A stretch of 64,000 bases of DNA from Streptomyces fildesensis (GTDB lineage: Bacteria > Actinomycetota > Actinomycetes > Streptomycetales > Streptomycetaceae). The notes beneath the pieces are model-generated. The model made no database searches, had not been told where the DNA came from, and saw nothing but the letters and a program-made list of their open reading frames with translations. The first letter of the stretch is position 1, and each line of letters starts with the position of its first letter. The stretch is taken from NCBI RefSeq assembly GCF_016107395.1, contig NZ_JAAIKO010000001.1, positions 768,356-832,355 on the forward strand, given 5' to 3'. Shown one piece after another: positions 60,868 through 64,000 of this stretch. Position numbers and translations under genes: made by a program.

Positions 60868-62061
60868 TCAGCCCTTGACGCAGACGACCTGCTTCAGCTT
60901 CGCCACGACCTGGACCAGGTCCCGCTGCTGCTCGATGACCTTCTCGATCGGTTTGTACGCACCCGGGATCTCGTCGACGACGCCGGAGTCCTTACGGCAC
61001 TCCACGCCCCGCGTCTGCTCCTCCAGGTCGCGCGTCGTGAACCGCTTCTTCGCCGCGCCCCGGCTCATCCGGCGGCCCGCGCCGTGCGAGGCGGAGTTGA
61101 ACGCGTCGGCGTTGCCGAGGCCCTTCACGATGTACGAGCCGGTGCCCATCGAGCCCGGGATGATGCCGAACTCACCGGAGCCGGCCCGGATCGCGCCCTT
61201 ACGGGTGACGAGCAGGTCCATGCCGTCGTAACGCTCTTCCGCCACGTAGTTGTGGTGGCAGCTGATCACGTCGTCGAAGGTCACCTTGGCCTTCTTGAAC
61301 TCCTTGCGGACCACGTCCTGGAAGAGCGCCATCATGATCGCGCGATTGCGCTTGGCGTACTCCTGCGCCCAGAAGAGGTCGCTCCGGTAGGCCGCCATCT
61401 GCGGGGTGTCGGAGATGAAGACCGCGAGGTCGCGGTCGGCCAGGTCCTGGTTGTGCGGCAGCTTCTGCGCCTCGCCGATGTGGTACTCGGCAAGCTCCTT
61501 GCCGATGTTGCGGGAGCCGGAGTGCAGCATGAGCCACACGGAGTTGTCATCGGCGATCGTTACTTCGCAGAAGTGATTGCCTCCGCCGAGCGTTCCCATC
61601 TGCTTCGTGGCCCGTTCATGACGGAATTTGACCTCTTTCGCCAGCCCGTCAAAGCCCGCCCAGAACTCGTCCCACCCCGCCGTCGGGAAGCCGTGCATAC
61701 GGCGCGGGTCGACCATCTCCTGGTGCATGCCACGCCCGACCGGGATCGCCTGCTCGATCTTCGAGCGGAGCCGGGACAGATCGCCCGGCAGGTCGTTGGC
61801 CGTGAGGGAGGTCTTCACCGCGCTCATGCCGCAGCCGATGTCGACGCCGACCGCCGCGGGGCAGACCGCGCCGTGCATGGCGATGACGGAGCCGACCGTC
61901 GCGCCCTTGCCGTAGTGGACGTCCGGCATCACGGCGAGGCCCTTGATCCAGGGCAGCGACGAGACGTTGCGGAGCTGCTGCATCGCGCCGTCCTCGACGG
62001 AAGCCGGGTCGGTCCACATGCGGATCGGCACCCGGACGCCGGGCACCTCGGTGTAGGACAT
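60868..62061 (-). CDS. rtcB: RNA-splicing ligase RtcB
   Basis: The 397-residue protein has all RtcB hallmarks: DIGCGMSAVK with the metal-binding Cys (about 77), GTLGGGNHF, LHSGSRNIGK and the guanylated His in SHGAGRRMSRG (about 326). RtcB joins RNA ends with 2',3'-cyclic phosphate or 3'-phosphate to 5'-OH using GTP and Mn2+. ATG 62061 follows GGGGGATG. It is monocistronic; no archease gene is adjacent. Confidence 0.96.
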   Translation of the reverse strand: MSYTEVPGVRVPIRMWTDPASVEDGAMQQLRNVSSLPWIKGLAVMPDVHYGKGATVGSVIAMHGAVCPAAVGVDIGCGMSAVKTSLTANDLPGDLSRLRSKIEQAIPVGRGMHQEMVDPRRMHGFPTAGWDEFWAGFDGLAKEVKFRHERATKQMGTLGGGNHFCEVTIADDNSVWLMLHSGSRNIGKELAEYHIGEAQKLPHNQDLADRDLAVFISDTPQMAAYRSDLFWAQEYAKRNRAIMMALFQDVVRKEFKKAKVTFDDVISCHHNYVAEERYDGMDLLVTRKGAIRAGSGEFGIIPGSMGTGSYIVKGLGNADAFNSASHGAGRRMSRGAAKKRFTTRDLEEQTRGVECRKDSGVVDEIPGAYKPIEKVIEQQRDLVQVVAKLKQVVCVKG

Positions 62062-62257
62062 CTCCATCCCCCTTCTCGAACGGACAAATGGGCACAACGA
62101 AATCACGCCGTGACGACATCAATAATGTGGACGAAACGCCCGATAACCACAGGCGGCCACGCAGCCGCGTCAGCAGGTGCGGTAGACATTGTGTCCACGG
62201 CACGCACGCGCGCGCCAAGGGATTTCGGGGCACCCCCCGGCGGAAGGAGCCTGGCCA

Positions 62258-63061
62258 GTGCAGCCATCGCGAGGACTGCTGGGCATCGTCTGCGCGGCCG
62301 TACTGGCCGTCTCGGGGCTGAGTGCCTGCACCGCGGACGGCGATGCGGACCCGGCGGCGGTGGACGCCAAGTCCGCGACCGGTGACCAGACGATCGTCCC
62401 CGCGCCGCCCGGCAAGTACCGCAAGCTGCCGGAGCCGTGCGGCTCGCTCGGACCCGACACGCTCAAGAAGCTGGTGCCGAACGCACCGGACTACACGGGT
62501 GATGCCGAGCTCACCTACGACACCAACCGGCGGGTCGGCTGCACCTGGACCGGTGAGACGTCGCAGGGGAACCGCTATCTGCAGATCGACTTCGAGCGGG
62601 TCGTGTCGTACGACCCCGGGGTGAGCGACGAGGCGCAGGCCGAGTCCGACTACGACACCAAGGTGCTGCAGGCCGGCATCCCGACGACCCCGGGCACTCC
62701 GGGCGCTCCGGGCGCTCCGGCGACGACGCCGCCCGTGGCGCCGCCCGGCAGCCCGGCCGGTCTGCCGGGCCAGACGCCCACCACCGCGCCGGCCTCTCCG
62801 GCGACCTCTCCGGTGACCTCCCCCGATCTCGCACCGCGACTGCTCACCGATGTCGGCGACGCGGCCTTCCTCGACGACGAGCTGATGACCCGCGACTCGG
62901 GGGTGCACCGTGACATCACTCTCGTTTTCCGTACGGCGAATGTCCTCGTGACCGTCTCGTACGCGCAGTGGTCGGCGGACAAGGCCACCGCTCCGCAGAG
63001 CGCTGACCTGCAGCAGGGCGCGGAGCAAGTGGCGGACGTGCTCGTCAAGACGATCAAGTGA
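62258..63061 (+). CDS. DUF3558-type lipoprotein with internal Pro/Thr/Ala linker
   Basis: The roughly 267-residue product has a lipoprotein signal (LLGIVCAAVLAVSGLSAC) and a DUF3558-like domain, with LPEPCGSLGPDTLKKLVP at the start and TWTGE as second part. The domain is interrupted by a low-complexity segment (about 146-190) of Pro, Thr, Ala and Gly. GTG 62258 follows GGAAGGAG; the longer frame to 62189 has no ribosome-binding site. It is followed by another DUF3558 lipoprotein gene on the same strand (83 bases). Confidence 0.85.
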   Translation: MQPSRGLLGIVCAAVLAVSGLSACTADGDADPAAVDAKSATGDQTIVPAPPGKYRKLPEPCGSLGPDTLKKLVPNAPDYTGDAELTYDTNRRVGCTWTGETSQGNRYLQIDFERVVSYDPGVSDEAQAESDYDTKVLQAGIPTTPGTPGAPGAPATTPPVAPPGSPAGLPGQTPTTAPASPATSPVTSPDLAPRLLTDVGDAAFLDDELMTRDSGVHRDITLVFRTANVLVTVSYAQWSADKATAPQSADLQQGAEQVADVLVKTIK

Positions 63062-63144
63062 CAGCGGATCGTCCGATAACGGACGCCCCGTAGGCTGTCC
63101 GTTTCCCGGCCCCGGCCGGCCCACCGCCCCGTCGGAGCAACGAA

Positions 63145-63852
63145 GTGAGCGAAGGACCCATGCACCGTTCAGCACCGCGAATCGCCCGAGTTCTCGCCTG
63201 TGCCGCCGTGCCGGTACTGCTCGTCGCCGGCTGCTCGTCGGGGTCGGACTCGTCCAAGAAGCCGGACGGCGCGGGCTCGGGCAAGACGTCCGCTTCGGCG
63301 GCTCCCGCCGCCGCCGCGAAGTTCGCGAAGCTGCCCGACGCCTGCAAGTCGGTGACGCAGGCCACCGTGGCGCGACTCGTCCCGAAGGTGAAGTCCGCGG
63401 CGGGCACGGCGGCGAAGTCCTCGGTCCAGGACCAGCGCGGCGGCTGCTCCTGGAACGGGCTCGACGGCTACCAGTTCCGCTGGCTGGACGTGAGCCTGCA
63501 GCGCTTCGACTCGGCGAACGGTGTCGGCAGCGGCGAGGAGCAGGCCAAGAAGCGCTTCGCGGAGCAGGTCGCCACGGCGACCCAGGTCAAGGGCGCCACG
63601 TCCGCGAAGGCGGACGGCGTCGGCGACGAGGCGACCCTGGTGAGCGCGCTGGTGGAGAAGGACAAGCTGAACTACCAGGACGAGACGGTCGTCGTGCGGA
63701 CCGGCAACGTCATCGTGATCCTCTCCCACAACGGGGCGGGCTTCGAGGGCGCGAAGACCCCGGCGGCCGATCAGCTGCAGAAGGACGCGGTCGCGGCGGC
63801 GAAGGAGACCGTGGCTTCGGTCGCGGCGGCGAACGCGGCGGCGAACACGTAA
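63145..63852 (+). CDS. DUF3558-type lipoprotein
   Basis: The 235-residue protein has a lipoprotein signal with lipobox LLVAGC and a DUF3558 domain: KLPDACKSVTQATVARLVP, GGCSWNGLDG and a C-terminal helix with VVRTGNVIVIL. It lacks the Pro/Thr linker of the preceding paralogue. GTG 63145 has GGAG at eight bases; ATG 63160 is a good alternative. DUF3558 proteins are abundant actinobacterial lipoproteins of unknown role. Confidence 0.87.
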   Translation: MSEGPMHRSAPRIARVLACAAVPVLLVAGCSSGSDSSKKPDGAGSGKTSASAAPAAAAKFAKLPDACKSVTQATVARLVPKVKSAAGTAAKSSVQDQRGGCSWNGLDGYQFRWLDVSLQRFDSANGVGSGEEQAKKRFAEQVATATQVKGATSAKADGVGDEATLVSALVEKDKLNYQDETVVVRTGNVIVILSHNGAGFEGAKTPAADQLQKDAVAAAKETVASVAAANAAANT

Positions 63853-63887
63853 CAACTCCGGTCGCACCTGCACCGGTTTCAGCACCT

Positions 63888-63917
63888 TTGTACGACCTGG
63901 CCGCGCCCCCATATGAC
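63888..63917 (+). promoter_or_regulatory. Possible promoter of the DUF2637 gene
   Basis: TTGTAC (63888-63893) and TATGAC (63912-63917) are separated by 18 bases and resemble -35 and -10 elements. They lie about 40 bases before the GTG of the next gene. Confidence 0.3.
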
Positions 63918-63958
63918 AGGCTGGGCCGTCCAGTTGCCGAGGGTGGGAGGGGTCGCGG

Positions 63959-64000
63959 GTGCCCGCGATACGTTTGACCCGGACGCACCGGATTCTTGTC
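63959..64000 (+). CDS. Start of a DUF2637 membrane protein gene (partial)
   Basis: GTG 63959 after GGGTGGGAGG opens a frame reading PAIRLTRTHRILV that runs off the window. This N-terminus is one I recall for DUF2637 proteins of Streptomyces, four-helix membrane proteins related to transfer/Spd-type proteins. Only 14 codons are visible, so the call rests on that memory. Confidence 0.55.
   Translation, partial: MPAIRLTRTHRILV

Overview
The window is chromosomal DNA from a Streptomyces-type actinomycete. The evidence is very high GC with GC-rich third positions, many GTG and TTG starts, Tat and lipoprotein signals, futalosine-type menaquinone genes, a system II cytochrome c maturation operon and a gene order I recognise from Streptomyces chromosomes. 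No rRNA, tRNA, CRISPR array or intact insertion sequence was found.

Layout. Positions 1-8500 (+) hold a compact operon: membrane-anchored propeller/fibronectin-III protein, MoxR ATPase, DUF58 protein and a transglutaminase-fold membrane protein whose catalytic residues look lost. A kinase-like receptor follows. Positions 8500-16200 hold a Ser/Thr kinase and a small type VII secretion locus: two WXG100-like proteins around an unknown protein (-), divergent from a large FHA-containing EccC/EssC ATPase (+). mqnA and a cold-shock gene follow. Positions 17600-28600 are a lipid-metabolism block: two acyl-CoA ligases, an AraC regulator, a secreted lipase, a thiolase divergent from an HMwFabG/MaoC pair (as in mycobacterial fadA2-fabG4-htdX) and a TetR regulator, with two palindromes between the divergent genes.

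Positions 29280-33380 look like an accessory insert. An XRE/TPR regulator (-) faces several small ORFs (+). The last of these encodes a 46-residue Lys/Gly/Asp peptide whose stop codon overlaps the start of a protein-isoaspartate-methyltransferase-like enzyme with a C-terminal extension. This matches the two-gene layout of aspartimide-forming RiPPs (imiditides) and is the strongest candidate here for an uncharacterised natural-product system.

Positions 33380-51230 are mostly core: a dicarboxylate symporter, mqnE, an Lrp regulator, UbiX, a rhomboid protease, a lipoprotein, mqnP and a UbiD decarboxylase (late futalosine pathway), then CcsB-ResB-CcdA-TlpA, a secreted deacetylase, a phosphoglycerate mutase-like protein and hemL. 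Menaquinone, haem and cytochrome c genes side by side suggest a respiratory neighbourhood.

Positions 51400-64000 are dominated by secreted and envelope proteins: a GHL10 hydrolase, two NodB-fold deacetylases (one with a frameshifted signal peptide), a decayed Imm50-like remnant, two Ag85-like esterases, a GT87 glycosyltransferase, an SDR, RtcB, two DUF3558 lipoproteins and the start of a DUF2637 membrane protein. Convergent gene pairs are usually separated by long perfect hairpins, given below as terminators.
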